This document shows, piece after piece, positions 9,027-16,605 of a stretch of DNA of 39,449 nucleotides. Source of the DNA: Alphaproteobacteria bacterium (GTDB lineage Bacteria > Pseudomonadota > Alphaproteobacteria > RF32 > CAG-239); the NCBI GenBank assembly GCA_015062345.1, contig SUUV01000013.1, forward strand, positions 1 through 39,449. Direction: 5' to 3'. The position numbers were made by a program, and so were the translations under genes. The notes under the pieces are model-generated. The model was not told the origin of the DNA and searched no databases. It saw only the letters and a program-made list of their open reading frames with translations. Position 1 is the stretch's first letter; the number at the start of each line of letters is the position of its first letter.

Positions 9027-10001
9027 TTATTCTCCATATCCGTAACCTTTTTTGGCACCAAAACTGCGGTTGTTGTCCAAAGCTTTTTCATAGCTTTGGC
9101 GGATATATTTTGCATCTTCATATTCTTTTTGCATACCTTCGCTTAAATAAAGCGATACCAAACTGTCATAAATTCTGATTTTTGCTTTAAACTTTTTTGC
9201 TCGTCCCCAATCTTTATAATTAACCAAATTTAAGGCTTCTTTACACAACTTTATTTTTTCTTTGTTGTCTGGTGCATTGCGTAGTTCGGTTTGCATAATT
9301 TTATCATAACGATCTTGTTTTTCTTCTCTTTCAAAAAGTTTTTCTTCTTGGTCTTTTTCAAATTTTTCCTGTTTGAGAGCAGATTTATATCTCATATAGT
9401 CGTATGCATCTTTGTTGCGGGTTTTTTTGATTATGGAATCAAGCAAAGTTAACCTTTCTTCAACCGGCATACTTTTCATAAAATATTCCATGCGTTTGGC
9501 CGTAATCTGAAGCGGACTGTGGTCAAAACAACCATCGTTATGTTTTGTTTCTTTTACGATTTGCTTTAAAATCTGGAAGCGATTGTATCTGCCGTTAGGG
9601 TTTAACAGCTCATCAATATCATATCGCAAATTGTGTAATTCAATCCTTATTTTAACTTCTTCAAGGTTGTCTTTTTGAAAAAGGGACAATACATTTTTTA
9701 CATCTTTAGCGGTTTTGTTGAAAAAATCTTCATCACAATCGGAGGAAAACTCTTTTAAATCAGCCTTTAATGTTTCCACAGCCATAATTCTTTGGTGCAT
9801 ATATTTCGGAATTTTGGGCATCACCAAGGCAAGATGTTCTTTTCGGGTCAATTCGTCTTCATCTTTTAGCTTTAAACCTGCCAATTGATATAAATCAGCC
9901 AAAGAATTTGACCGACCTAAAGTGTCATATTCATGACTGATGCAATCGGTTACATATTTGTAAAAAAGTTGTCTGTTTGCAGATTTTTTATTTTCAGCCA
10001 T
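9027..10001 (-). CDS. Uncharacterised charged helical protein
   Basis: A 324-residue cytoplasmic protein with no signal peptide or membrane segment. It is rich in Lys and Glu and looks almost wholly helical, with a coiled-coil-like stretch around residues 210-245 (EKFEKDQEEKLFEREEKQ). No catalytic motif was recognised. It lies 13 bases downstream of the GNAT gene on the same strand, so the two may be co-transcribed. The low complexity of the charged segment makes family assignment unsafe. Confidence 0.6.
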   Translation of the reverse strand: MAENKKSANRQLFYKYVTDCISHEYDTLGRSNSLADLYQLAGLKLKDEDELTRKEHLALVMPKIPKYMHQRIMAVETLKADLKEFSSDCDEDFFNKTAKDVKNVLSLFQKDNLEEVKIRIELHNLRYDIDELLNPNGRYNRFQILKQIVKETKHNDGCFDHSPLQITAKRMEYFMKSMPVEERLTLLDSIIKKTRNKDAYDYMRYKSALKQEKFEKDQEEKLFEREEKQDRYDKIMQTELRNAPDNKEKIKLCKEALNLVNYKDWGRAKKFKAKIRIYDSLVSLYLSEGMQKEYEDAKYIRQSYEKALDNNRSFGAKKGYGYGE

Positions 10002-10014
10002 ATTGTTTTATATC

Positions 10015-10452
10015 CTACAATTTTTTAACCATCTTGGCAAAAGTGATACCTTGTTCTTCAAACAAATTACCTTCTTGCTCGTAGCCCATTTTCTCATAAA
10101 AAGCCACCACAGAGAGCATTGCATGCATCACAATTTTGCTAAATCCGGCATCTTTGGCCCGATTTTGGGCATATTCAACCAAAGCACGACCGACACCTTG
10201 TCCCTGACATTTTGGAGAAACCGCAACTTGCATAAGTCTTATGTTTTCATCATCTACCGGTGCCAAAATCAAACCGCCGACAAGCTTGTCATCAAGGCTT
10301 TCCACGCAACCTACATGTAAATATGCAATTTCTTTGTCTCTAAAAGAATCTAAAAACTTTAAGCCTAAAGGTTCAAGCAAAACTTTGTATCTGAGTTCCA
10401 CAAGCTCATCGTATCTTGACGAGCCAAAATCAACATCTATCATTTTTTTCAT
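10015..10452 (-). CDS. GNAT family N-acetyltransferase
   Basis: A 145-residue GNAT-fold acetyltransferase. The acetyl-CoA pyrophosphate-binding motif QGQGVGRALVEYA follows the strand MQVAVSP, and the C-terminal part contains VVAFYEKMGYEQEG, the usual motif B region. The length fits a single-domain enzyme. Its acceptor could be a small molecule or a protein N-terminus and cannot be read from sequence. It is divergent from lepA and precedes the 324-aa unknown protein. Confidence 0.85.
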   Translation of the reverse strand: MKKMIDVDFGSSRYDELVELRYKVLLEPLGLKFLDSFRDKEIAYLHVGCVESLDDKLVGGLILAPVDDENIRLMQVAVSPKCQGQGVGRALVEYAQNRAKDAGFSKIVMHAMLSVVAFYEKMGYEQEGNLFEEQGITFAKMVKKL

Positions 10453-10574
10453 TTTACTTTCCCCATAAAGTTTAATAATGGCTTTATTAAAACATATTTT
10501 TGAGTTACTTTCAATAATATATTGCTAAAATAAAAAAAATAATTTATCTATGGCAATATTGAAAAAAGGAATTG

Positions 10575-12383
10575 ATGAAAATGACTGATTTGAAACATAT
10601 AAGAAATTTTGCCATTATTGCCCATATTGACCACGGAAAATCGACTTTGGCCGACCGTATAATTGAGTTTTGCGGCGGTTTGCAAAAACGGGAAATGACC
10701 GAGCAAGTGCTTGATTCTATGGATATTGAAAAAGAACGAGGCATTACCATTAAGGCTCAAACCGTACGATTGGACTATAAGGCAAAAGACGGTCAAACTT
10801 ATCAACTTAATTTGATTGATACCCCCGGACATGTGGACTTTTCTTATGAGGTTTCTCGTTCGCTTGCCTCTTGTGAAGGTTCAATATTGGTGGTCGATTC
10901 TACTCAGGGTGTTGAAGCTCAAACTTTGGCAAATGTATATTTGGCCATTGAAAACAATCATGAAATTGTGCCCGTATTAAATAAGATTGATTTACCCTCA
11001 TCGGAGCCCGAGCGCATTAAACAACAAATTGAAGATGTTATCGGCATTGATGCAAGTGATGCTGTTGAAACATCGGGCAAAACCGGTCTTGGTGTTGAAG
11101 ATTTGTTGGAAGCGGTTGTCAATAAACTTCCCTGTCCCAAAGGTGATGAAAACGCACCGCTCAAAGCACTCCTTATTGACAGTTGGTACGATTCGTATTT
11201 AGGGGTGATTATTTTAGTTCGTGTACATGACGGTGTGCTGAAAAAGAAAACAGCCATAAGAATGATGTCAAACAATGCGGTTTACAGTGTGGACAAAGTT
11301 GGTGTTTTTACCCCCAAAATGCAAGATACCGAGGCTCTATACCCCGGTGAAGTGGGTTTTATTACCGCAAGTATAAAAAGCGTAAGCGATTGTAACATCG
11401 GCGATACCATAACCGATAATAAATTGCCTTGTTTGGAGCCTTTATCAGGTTTTAAACCCTCAATTCCGGTGGTGTTTTGTTCCATTTTTCCGACCGATTC
11501 AAGCCAATATGAAGCTTTAAAAGATGCTCTGGCAAAACTAAAATTAAATGATGCGAGCATAAATTATCAAAATGAAAATTCGGCGGCTTTGGGCTTGGGT
11601 TTCAGATGCGGATTTTTAGGTCTTTTGCATATGGAAATTATCCAAGAACGCATTGGCCGAGAGTTTGACTTGGATATTATCACAACGGCACCATCGGTTG
11701 CTTATAAAATTCATTTAACCAACGGTGAAGAATTGATGCTTCATAACCCTGCGGATATGCCCGATTTAAGTACGGTAAATTATATTGAAGAACCAATGGT
11801 AAAAGCCACAATTTTAGTTCCCGATAACTATTTGGGGGCGGTCTTAAAGCTTTGTACCGAAAGAAGGGGCGAACAAGTTGAACTGACCTATGTCGGCTCA
11901 AGAGCAATGGTAATTTATAACATACCGCTAAATGAAATTGTGTTTGATTTTTATGACAGGTTAAAATCTATCACCAGCGGTTATGCAAGTTTTGACTATG
12001 AACTCACCGGATATCAAGAGTCCGATTTGGTTAAAGTGCAAATTTTAATCAATGAAGAATCGGTTGATGCTTTGGCCTTTTTATGCCATCGTTCGCAAGC
12101 AGAAGCAAGAGGAAGACAAATTTGTGAGCGCTTAAAAGATTTAATTCCCAGACATTTGTTCAAGATTCCGATTCAAGCTGCCATAGGCGGCAGAGTTGTG
12201 GCTCGTGAAACAATATCCGCAATGCGTAAAGATGTAACGGCAAAATGTTACGGCGGTGATATAACCAGAAAACGCAAACTTTTGGATAAACAGAAAAAAG
12301 GTAAACAAAGAATGCGTCAGTTCGGAAAGGTAGAAGTGCCTCAATCGGCATTTATTGAAGCCTTGCGCATCGGTGATGATTAA
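10575..12383 (+). CDS. lepA: Elongation factor 4 (LepA)
   Basis: LepA is a ribosome-associated translational GTPase. The G motifs are intact: AHIDHGKST (G1), ERGITI (G2), DTPGHVDF (G3) and NKID (G4). They are followed by EF-G-like domains and the LepA-specific C-terminal domain, rich in basic residues ([17 protein letters not shown]). The total of about 600 residues is standard. Two ATGs, at 10575 and 10581, follow AAGGA by 4 and 10 bases. The choice changes only two residues. The gene is monocistronic with a clear terminator. Confidence 0.96.
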   Translation: MKMTDLKHIRNFAIIAHIDHGKSTLADRIIEFCGGLQKREMTEQVLDSMDIEKERGITIKAQTVRLDYKAKDGQTYQLNLIDTPGHVDFSYEVSRSLASCEGSILVVDSTQGVEAQTLANVYLAIENNHEIVPVLNKIDLPSSEPERIKQQIEDVIGIDASDAVETSGKTGLGVEDLLEAVVNKLPCPKGDENAPLKALLIDSWYDSYLGVIILVRVHDGVLKKKTAIRMMSNNAVYSVDKVGVFTPKMQDTEALYPGEVGFITASIKSVSDCNIGDTITDNKLPCLEPLSGFKPSIPVVFCSIFPTDSSQYEALKDALAKLKLNDASINYQNENSAALGLGFRCGFLGLLHMEIIQERIGREFDLDIITTAPSVAYKIHLTNGEELMLHNPADMPDLSTVNYIEEPMVKATILVPDNYLGAVLKLCTERRGEQVELTYVGSRAMVIYNIPLNEIVFDFYDRLKSITSGYASFDYELTGYQESDLVKVQILINEESVDALAFLCHRSQAEARGRQICERLKDLIPRHLFKIPIQAAIGGRVVARETISAMRKDVTAKCYGGDITRKRKLLDKQKKGKQRMRQFGKVEVPQSAFIEALRIGDD

Positions 12384-12395
12384 AAGATATAAATA

Positions 12396-12415
12396 CCCGC
12401 TTAATGCGGGTTTTT
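12396..12415 (+). terminator. Terminator after lepA
   Basis: CCCGC (12396-12400) and GCGGG (12406-12410) form a short G+C-rich stem followed by TTTTT. Its T-run leads directly into the 17-base repeat shared with the 3' end of tRNA-Leu. Confidence 0.8.
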
Positions 12416-12427
12416 ATATGGTGCTCC
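12411..12427. repeat. Direct repeat of the tRNA-Leu 3' end (att-like), outer copy
   Basis: TTTTTA followed by TGGTGCTCC (12419-12427) matches 15 of 17 positions with 13406-13422. The last nine bases there are the complement of the CCA tail, discriminator base and five acceptor-stem bases of tRNA-Leu. The two copies bracket the HEPN/RNA cassette, as attachment sites do for elements inserted at tRNA 3' ends. The repeat is short, so chance or terminator similarity is not excluded. Confidence 0.45.
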
Positions 12428-12514
12428 AAAGTTGACGAATTGTTAGAAGCAATAATAGAGAATGCTTACGACATCAATAATGGTTATGATGAAGTATATG
12501 GTGATAAAAATTAA
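12419..12514 (+). pseudogene. Short coding remnant at the cassette left end (WCSKVDELLEAII)
   Basis: A reading frame ending at 12512-12514 encodes WCSKVDELLEAIIENAYD and then a tyrosine/aspartate-rich tail. A parallel frame after gyrA (38058-38139) reads WWNIDELLTEII. Both lie just past a terminator and before HEPN coding sequence. The only upstream ATG (12404) is inside the lepA terminator and has no ribosome site. I treat both as remnants of the same lost or leaderless gene end. No function is known. Confidence 0.35.
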
Positions 12515-12544
12515 AAGATTCATTTATTTTTAAATAGACTATAT

Positions 12545-12550
12545 TATACT
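12545..12550 (+). promoter_or_regulatory. Candidate -10 for the HEPN gene
   Basis: TATACT lies 29 bases before the HEPN start codon in an A+T-rich stretch. No good -35 was found at 17 bp, so this is only a weak candidate. Confidence 0.3.
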
Positions 12551-12578
12551 GCTATCAAAGATAAAAGGACATAAAAAA

Positions 12579-13238
12579 ATGGATGAAATTACAGATTTAT
12601 TATCACAGAAAAGATTAGATAAGTATAAAAATATTGTAAAAGAAGATGCTTTTATATGCCACCTATACAATTCAGAATTAGCAGAATCATTCTACCAATC
12701 TTTATGCTATTTCGAAATTATTTTAAGAAATAAAATTGATTTGGTATTCTCTAAATATTTAGGGGAAAATTGGATATTTGATACTCAATATCATATAGGA
12801 AAGAATTTAAATCACTATAATGATGCATTAAAAAGAATTGAAAGAGAAAAAGGAGTTGAATGCCTTAAAAATAGAGATTGTTTAATTTCTGAATTAACAT
12901 TTGGATATTGGTCATACTTATTTTCATCTGATTATAAAGATGTTTTATGGAATAAATATCCCTCAATGATAAAAGAAATATTTAATAATCCTAAATACAC
13001 ATTTAATCTATCCAAAGCATATTATCAAATTAATAAAGTTAGATTGTATAGAAATAAAGTATTTCACTATGGTTCATTACTTATTTTTTCAGAAGAAATG
13101 CCAAAACCAGAGCAAATGCACAATATGATTTATAGCATGTGTAGAAGTTTAAATGCAAATAAATTGCTTAAATATATAAAGCAAATAGATACTTTTGATG
13201 AAAAATATAAAAAAGGAAAGAAATTAGGTATAATTTAA
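12579..13238 (+). CDS. HEPN/Abi-like protein (putative RNase toxin)
   Basis: A 219-residue protein resembling the Abi-like (Abi_2, AbiD/AbiF-type) abortive-infection family. The N-terminal part has FEIILRNKID near residue 50, the middle has ELTFGYWSYLF near 105, and the C-terminal third has YRNKVFHYGS with Arg158 and His163. That gives the R-x4-H signature of HEPN RNases. It is helical, with no signal peptide or membrane segment. The start follows AAGGA by 9 bases. The gene is visibly richer in A and T than lepA beside it. A structured RNA is encoded convergently, its 3' end touching this stop codon. A truncated paralogue lies at 38208. The toxin role is inferred from the family, not shown. 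Confidence 0.7.
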   Translation: MDEITDLLSQKRLDKYKNIVKEDAFICHLYNSELAESFYQSLCYFEIILRNKIDLVFSKYLGENWIFDTQYHIGKNLNHYNDALKRIEREKGVECLKNRDCLISELTFGYWSYLFSSDYKDVLWNKYPSMIKEIFNNPKYTFNLSKAYYQINKVRLYRNKVFHYGSLLIFSEEMPKPEQMHNMIYSMCRSLNANKLLKYIKQIDTFDEKYKKGKKLGII

Positions 13239-13239
13239 A

Positions 13240-13320
13240 AACAAGAAAGAAGGCATCACCTATAATCAGACTATTGTCCTGCATAAAAATGCTTAATATA
13301 GGATATATCCTTCCCTTCTG
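13240..13320 (-). ncRNA. Structured small RNA, copy A (putative partner of the HEPN gene)
   Basis: The RNA reads leftward from about 13320. A closing stem pairs 13319-13314 with 13253-13248 (AGAAGG/CCTTCT). Inside it, 13302-13297 pairs with 13264-13259 (CCTATA/TATAGG). Two hairpins follow: 13292-13289 with 13284-13281 (GCAT/ATGC, loop TTTT), and 13278-13276 with 13271-13269 (GAC/GTC, loop AATA). A T-rich tail follows the closing stem, as in an intrinsic terminator. Copy C matches 67 of 72 positions. Copy B is diverged but keeps every helix by compensatory changes. The 3' end meets the HEPN stop codon, so the transcripts are convergent and may overlap. Confidence 0.7.
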
Positions 13321-13326
13321 TATCTA

Positions 13327-13355
13327 GAAATAACATTTAAAATTATAAATGTCAA
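13327..13355 (-). promoter_or_regulatory. Promoter of RNA copy A
   Basis: On the minus strand TTGACA (complement of 13350-13355), a 17-bp spacer, then TATTTC (complement of 13327-13332). The predicted start, seven bases past the -10, is at 13320, exactly the first base of the RNA motif. The same spacing is found at both other copies. Confidence 0.65.
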
Positions 13356-13384
13356 TGTATTTTAATGTATTATAAGTTATTATA

Positions 13385-13410
13385 AAAAAAACTCCCTAAT
13401 GGGAGTTTTT
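13385..13410 (-). terminator. Bidirectional terminator of tRNA-Leu
   Basis: ACTCCC (13391-13396) pairs with GGGAGT (13401-13406) around a 4-base loop. Runs of A before it and T after it make it work on both strands. On the minus strand it terminates tRNA-Leu. On the plus strand it would stop transcripts coming through the HEPN gene. Confidence 0.8.
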
Positions 13411-13422
13411 AATTGGTGCTCC
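13406..13422. repeat. Direct repeat at the tRNA-Leu 3' end, inner copy
   Basis: Inner copy of the repeat at 12411-12427. The shared TGGTGCTCC is the tRNA's own CCA end and acceptor strand. Together the two copies bound about 1.0 kb that carries the HEPN gene and RNA copy A. Confidence 0.45.
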
Positions 13423-13500
13423 GGAAAGGACTTGAACCTTCACGAGAAATTTCTCACAAGTACCTGAAACTTGCGCGTCTACCAATTCCGCCACCGGAGC
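13414..13500 (-). tRNA. tRNA-Leu(CAG)
   Basis: An 87-nt leucine tRNA with the CCA tail encoded. The acceptor strands GCTCCGG and CCGGAGC pair perfectly. The D-arm region reads GCGGAATTGGTAGACGC. The anticodon stem CAAGT/ACTTG encloses the loop TTCAGGT, giving anticodon CAG for CUG codons. A long variable arm (GAGAAATTTCTC) is present, as class II leucine tRNAs require, followed by the T-arm GGTTCAAGTCC. Confidence 0.96.
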
Positions 13501-13515
13501 ATTGAGACATTATCT

Positions 13516-13543
13516 TCAATATGTATTTTTTATCTGATGTCAA
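13516..13543 (-). promoter_or_regulatory. Candidate promoter of tRNA-Leu
   Basis: Minus-strand TTGACA (complement of 13538-13543), a 16-bp spacer and TATTGA (complement of 13516-13521), about 16 bases before the tRNA 5' end. Confidence 0.5.
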
Positions 13544-13563
13544 CTAATATTTTAAAAAACATA

Positions 13564-13594
13564 AAAGCCGTATGCTTTTTTACATACAGCCTTT
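13564..13594 (-). terminator. Terminator of the 13624-14031 lipoprotein gene
   Basis: On the minus strand an imperfect stem, with GTATG/CATAC at its top and AAAG/CTTT at its base, encloses an A-rich loop and is followed by TTTTATG. It lies past the stop of the lipoprotein gene. The stem contains mismatches. Confidence 0.55.
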
Positions 13595-13623
13595 GTTGAT
13601 TTACATAGGGGAGTTTATGGCTT

Positions 13624-14031
13624 TTAATCGGCAACGCAATCGTTTCCTTTCCATTTCCAAGCCGAAACAATGCCGTTTTTGATTATAAACGAGGTTTTGC
13701 AATAGGTCTCAACCATATTGTCGGTGAGCTCTGCATACGGGGTGAAGTTATATTCGTTCATTAAGGGGGCATATATTGTGTCATCGGGCTCAAATTCTTC
13801 ATTGTAAAGATAATATTCGGAAGGAAAATAAAACTCGTTGATTTTGGTATAAGCAAAAATTTTGGTGTTTTCGTTGACATATTTAACCGCACTCGGATTT
13901 CCCCAGAACATTACCAAAGATTGCTCCGATTTTCCAATCCAAGAGTTTAATTTTTGGTCATATTTTTGTGATGTGGCACAAGCTAAAACCAATAAGGTCA
14001 CAATGGCTAAAAAAGCAATGTTTCTTATCAT
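13624..14031 (-). CDS. Small lipoprotein with a BamE-like pattern
   Basis: A 135-residue lipoprotein. The signal peptide ends in the lipobox LVLAC, placing the lipid-modified Cys near residue 18. The start used (14031) is preceded by AAGGAG at a 6-base distance. A further ATG upstream would put that ribosome site inside the coding region and is not favoured. The mature part begins with an alpha-helix/strand pattern, LNSWIGKSEQSLVMFWGNPS, similar in layout to SmpA/OmlA (BamE) domains, but the match is weak. Two cysteines near the C-terminus may pair. It probably sits in the outer-membrane inner leaflet. The function is unknown. Confidence 0.7.
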   Translation of the reverse strand: MIRNIAFLAIVTLLVLACATSQKYDQKLNSWIGKSEQSLVMFWGNPSAVKYVNENTKIFAYTKINEFYFPSEYYLYNEEFEPDDTIYAPLMNEYNFTPYAELTDNMVETYCKTSFIIKNGIVSAWKWKGNDCVAD

Positions 14032-14049
14032 ATTTTTCTCCTTTGGCAT

Positions 14050-14291
14050 TTAAGATAGCAACAAAAATATAAGTTTCAATTTAGCAGATGGTATATGTAA
14101 TTTTGATGTATCGTATGCACTAAACAGGTATGCAATATTTTATAAAAAAAGTTGTTTTTTTTGCTGGATAAATAAAATAATTTGTGCTATATTACGCCCG
14201 AATCAAAAAGGAGATGAAATCCAGCTTTGTAAAAAGCAAAAATTTGCTGTCTCTAAAACTTTGTTTTAACTGTAAAAAAGGATGTGTTATA
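14050..14291 (+). promoter_or_regulatory. Leader region of pflB
   Basis: A 242-base A+T-rich spacer including a possible -10 TATATT at about 14189. An AAGGAG lies immediately against an in-frame ATG at 14214, which would extend PflB by 26 residues. Its zero spacing and the cysteine/lysine-rich peptide argue against use. I found no convincing FNR-type box here. Confidence 0.35.
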
Positions 14292-16532
14292 ATGGATAAC
14301 CAGATTAAAGCCTGGGAAGGCTTCAAAACCAATAAATGGCAAAACGAAATTAATGTTCGTGATTTTATTACATTAAACTACACACCGTATGAAAGTGATG
14401 ATTCGTTCTTGGCTCCGGCAACAGAGCGCACAAAAAATATGTGGGCAAAAGTTGCTGATTTGATGAAGCAAGAGCGCGCTAACAACGGTTTGTTGGATGC
14501 TGATACATCTGTTGTATCTTCCATCACATCACATGGTGCGGGTTATATCGATCAGGAAAATGAAATTATTGTCGGTTTACAAACAGACAAACCCTTAAAG
14601 CGTGCGTTGATGCCTTATGGCGGATATCGTATGGTTGAAGGTTCTTGCCAAGCATACAATTTGGCATTAGACCCGAAATTGACCGAAATTTTCACCACAT
14701 ATCGCAAAACTCACAACGACGGTGTGTTTGATGCTTATACACCTGATATCAGAGCTTGTCGTAAAAGCGGTATTGTAACAGGACTTCCTGATGCTTACGG
14801 TCGTGGTCGTATCATTGGTGACTATCGTCGTATTGCTTTGTATGGTATCGACAATTTGATTGAAGATAAAAACAATCAGAAAAATATGTCAAATCTTGCC
14901 AGCATGACCGAAACGGTTATTCGTGAACGCGAAGAATTGGCTGAGCAAATTAAAGCTTTGCAAGATATGAAAACAATGGCTGCAAGCTATGGTTTAGACA
15001 TTTCAAGACCTGCCGAAAATGCAAAAGAAGCTATCCAATGGACATATTTAGGTTATTTGGCAGCCATTAAAGACCAAAACGGTGCTGCTATGTCTATCGG
15101 TCGTATTTCCACATTCTTGGATATTTACATTGAACGCGACCTGAAAAAAGGACTTATCACCGAAGCTCAAGCTCAAGAAATGATGGATGATTTGGTTATC
15201 AAACTTCGTATGGTTCGTTTCTTAAGAACTCCCGAATATAACGAATTGTTCTCGGGCGATCCTGTATGGGTAACCGAATCTATCGGCGGTATGGGTATTG
15301 ACGGCAGAACATTGGTTACCAAAAACTCATTTAGAATTTTGCACACCTTGTACAACTTAGGTCCTGCTCCGGAACCGAACTTAACTGTTTTATGGTCTAA
15401 CCATTTACCGGAAGCTTTCAAAAAATTCTGTGCAAAAGTTTCTATCGACACATCATCAATTCAATATGAAAACGATGATTTGATGCGTGGTTTCTTTGGT
15501 GATGATTATGGTATTGCTTGTTGCGTATCTCCGATGCGTATCGGTAAACAAATGCAATTTTTCGGTGCCCGTGCAAACTTGGCTAAAGCTTTGTTGTATG
15601 CAATCAACGGCGGTAAAGACGAAAAATCGGGTGTACAAGTTGGTCCTGAATTTGCTCCGATTACCTCAGAATATCTCGAAATTGAAGAATTGGAACGCAA
15701 ATTTGACAAGATGATGGATTGGCTTGCCGAAACCTATGTAAATGCCTTAAATATCATTCACTATATGCATGATAAATATTCTTACGAAAAATCTATGATG
15801 GCATTGCACGACAAAGATGTTGTAAGAACTTTGGGTTGCGGTATTGCCGGATTCTCAATTGTTGTGGATTCTCTTTCTGCGGTTAAGCACGCAAAGGTTA
15901 AAATCATTCGTGATGAAAGAGGTTTGGCAACTGATTTTGAAATTGAGGGTGATTATCCGAAATATGGTAACAACGATGAAAGAGTTGACTCAATTGCCAG
16001 ACGCGTTGTTAAACAATTTATGGATAAAATTCGTCGTTTGCCGATTTACCGTAATGCAATTCCGACACAATCTGTTTTAACCATTACATCAAATGTTGTA
16101 TATGGTAAGAAAACAGGTTCTACACCTGACGGTCGTAAAGCCGGTGTTCCGTTTGCTCCGGGTGCTAACCCGTTGCATGGTCGTGATACAAACGGTGCTG
16201 TTGCATCTTTATGCTCAGTTGCAAAATTGCCGTTCCAACACGCACAAGACGGAATTTCTAACACATTTACCATTATCCCGAATTCTTTGGGTAAAACTCG
16301 TGACATTCAAGTTGACAACTTGGTAAGCTTGTTAGACGGCTACTGCGGAAACGATGGTCAACACATCAATGTAAATGTATTAAATCGTGAAACATTGTTA
16401 GATGCTATGGACCATCCGGAAGAATATCCGCAGTTGACAATTCGTGTATCCGGATATGCCGTAAACTTCATTAAATTAACTCGTGAACAACAAATGGATG
16501 TAATTTCCAGAACATTCCACGAAAAAATTTAA
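14292..16532 (+). CDS. pflB: Pyruvate formate-lyase (formate acetyltransferase)
   Basis: PflB is a glycyl-radical enzyme that cleaves pyruvate with CoA to acetyl-CoA and formate in the absence of oxygen. The catalytic cysteine pair is Cys410-Cys411 in [10 protein letters not shown], and the radical glycine is Gly721 in RVSGYAVNF near the C-terminus. From the ATG at 14292, preceded by AAGGA at 9 bases, the protein has 746 residues, close to the family norm. Reading the frame further upstream would add a non-homologous tail. Codon choice looks like that of a highly expressed gene. It sits directly before its activating enzyme, separated by a terminator-like hairpin. It implies anaerobic mixed-acid type metabolism. 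Confidence 0.96.
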   Translation: MDNQIKAWEGFKTNKWQNEINVRDFITLNYTPYESDDSFLAPATERTKNMWAKVADLMKQERANNGLLDADTSVVSSITSHGAGYIDQENEIIVGLQTDKPLKRALMPYGGYRMVEGSCQAYNLALDPKLTEIFTTYRKTHNDGVFDAYTPDIRACRKSGIVTGLPDAYGRGRIIGDYRRIALYGIDNLIEDKNNQKNMSNLASMTETVIREREELAEQIKALQDMKTMAASYGLDISRPAENAKEAIQWTYLGYLAAIKDQNGAAMSIGRISTFLDIYIERDLKKGLITEAQAQEMMDDLVIKLRMVRFLRTPEYNELFSGDPVWVTESIGGMGIDGRTLVTKNSFRILHTLYNLGPAPEPNLTVLWSNHLPEAFKKFCAKVSIDTSSIQYENDDLMRGFFGDDYGIACCVSPMRIGKQMQFFGARANLAKALLYAINGGKDEKSGVQVGPEFAPITSEYLEIEELERKFDKMMDWLAETYVNALNIIHYMHDKYSYEKSMMALHDKDVVRTLGCGIAGFSIVVDSLSAVKHAKVKIIRDERGLATDFEIEGDYPKYGNNDERVDSIARRVVKQFMDKIRRLPIYRNAIPTQSVLTITSNVVYGKKTGSTPDGRKAGVPFAPGANPLHGRDTNGAVASLCSVAKLPFQHAQDGISNTFTIIPNSLGKTRDIQVDNLVSLLDGYCGNDGQHINVNVLNRETLLDAMDHPEEYPQLTIRVSGYAVNFIKLTREQQMDVISRTFHEKI

Positions 16533-16550
16533 TTAAGCTAAACTGATATG

Positions 16551-16585
16551 GGCGATTCTGATATTATATCAGAGTCGCCTTTTTG
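16551..16585 (+). terminator. Terminator or attenuator between pflB and pflA
   Basis: A 12-bp stem with one G-T pair (16551-16562 with 16568-16579), a short loop, then TTTTT. It would lower pflA transcription relative to pflB, which fits the much smaller amount of activase needed. Confidence 0.8.
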
Positions 16586-16605
16586 TTGAAAAGCAGGAGA
16601 TATTT

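Noticed and set aside
10003..10320. Plus-strand frame across the GNAT gene
   Set aside because: Antisense to a gene with a clear acetyl-CoA motif; no independent support.
13248..13319. Plus-strand reading of RNA copy A as the terminator of the HEPN gene
   Set aside because: On the plus strand the stem is not followed by T residues, while on the minus strand all three copies have a U-run and an upstream promoter.
14100..14120. TTGATGTATCGTATG upstream of pflB as an FNR box
   Set aside because: Only one half site fits; the second half does not match ATCAA.
14184..14291. Longest open frame of pflB starting at a TTG at 14184
   Set aside because: It includes the likely promoter and a lysine-rich stretch not found in PFL; the ATG at 14292 gives the expected length and N-terminus.
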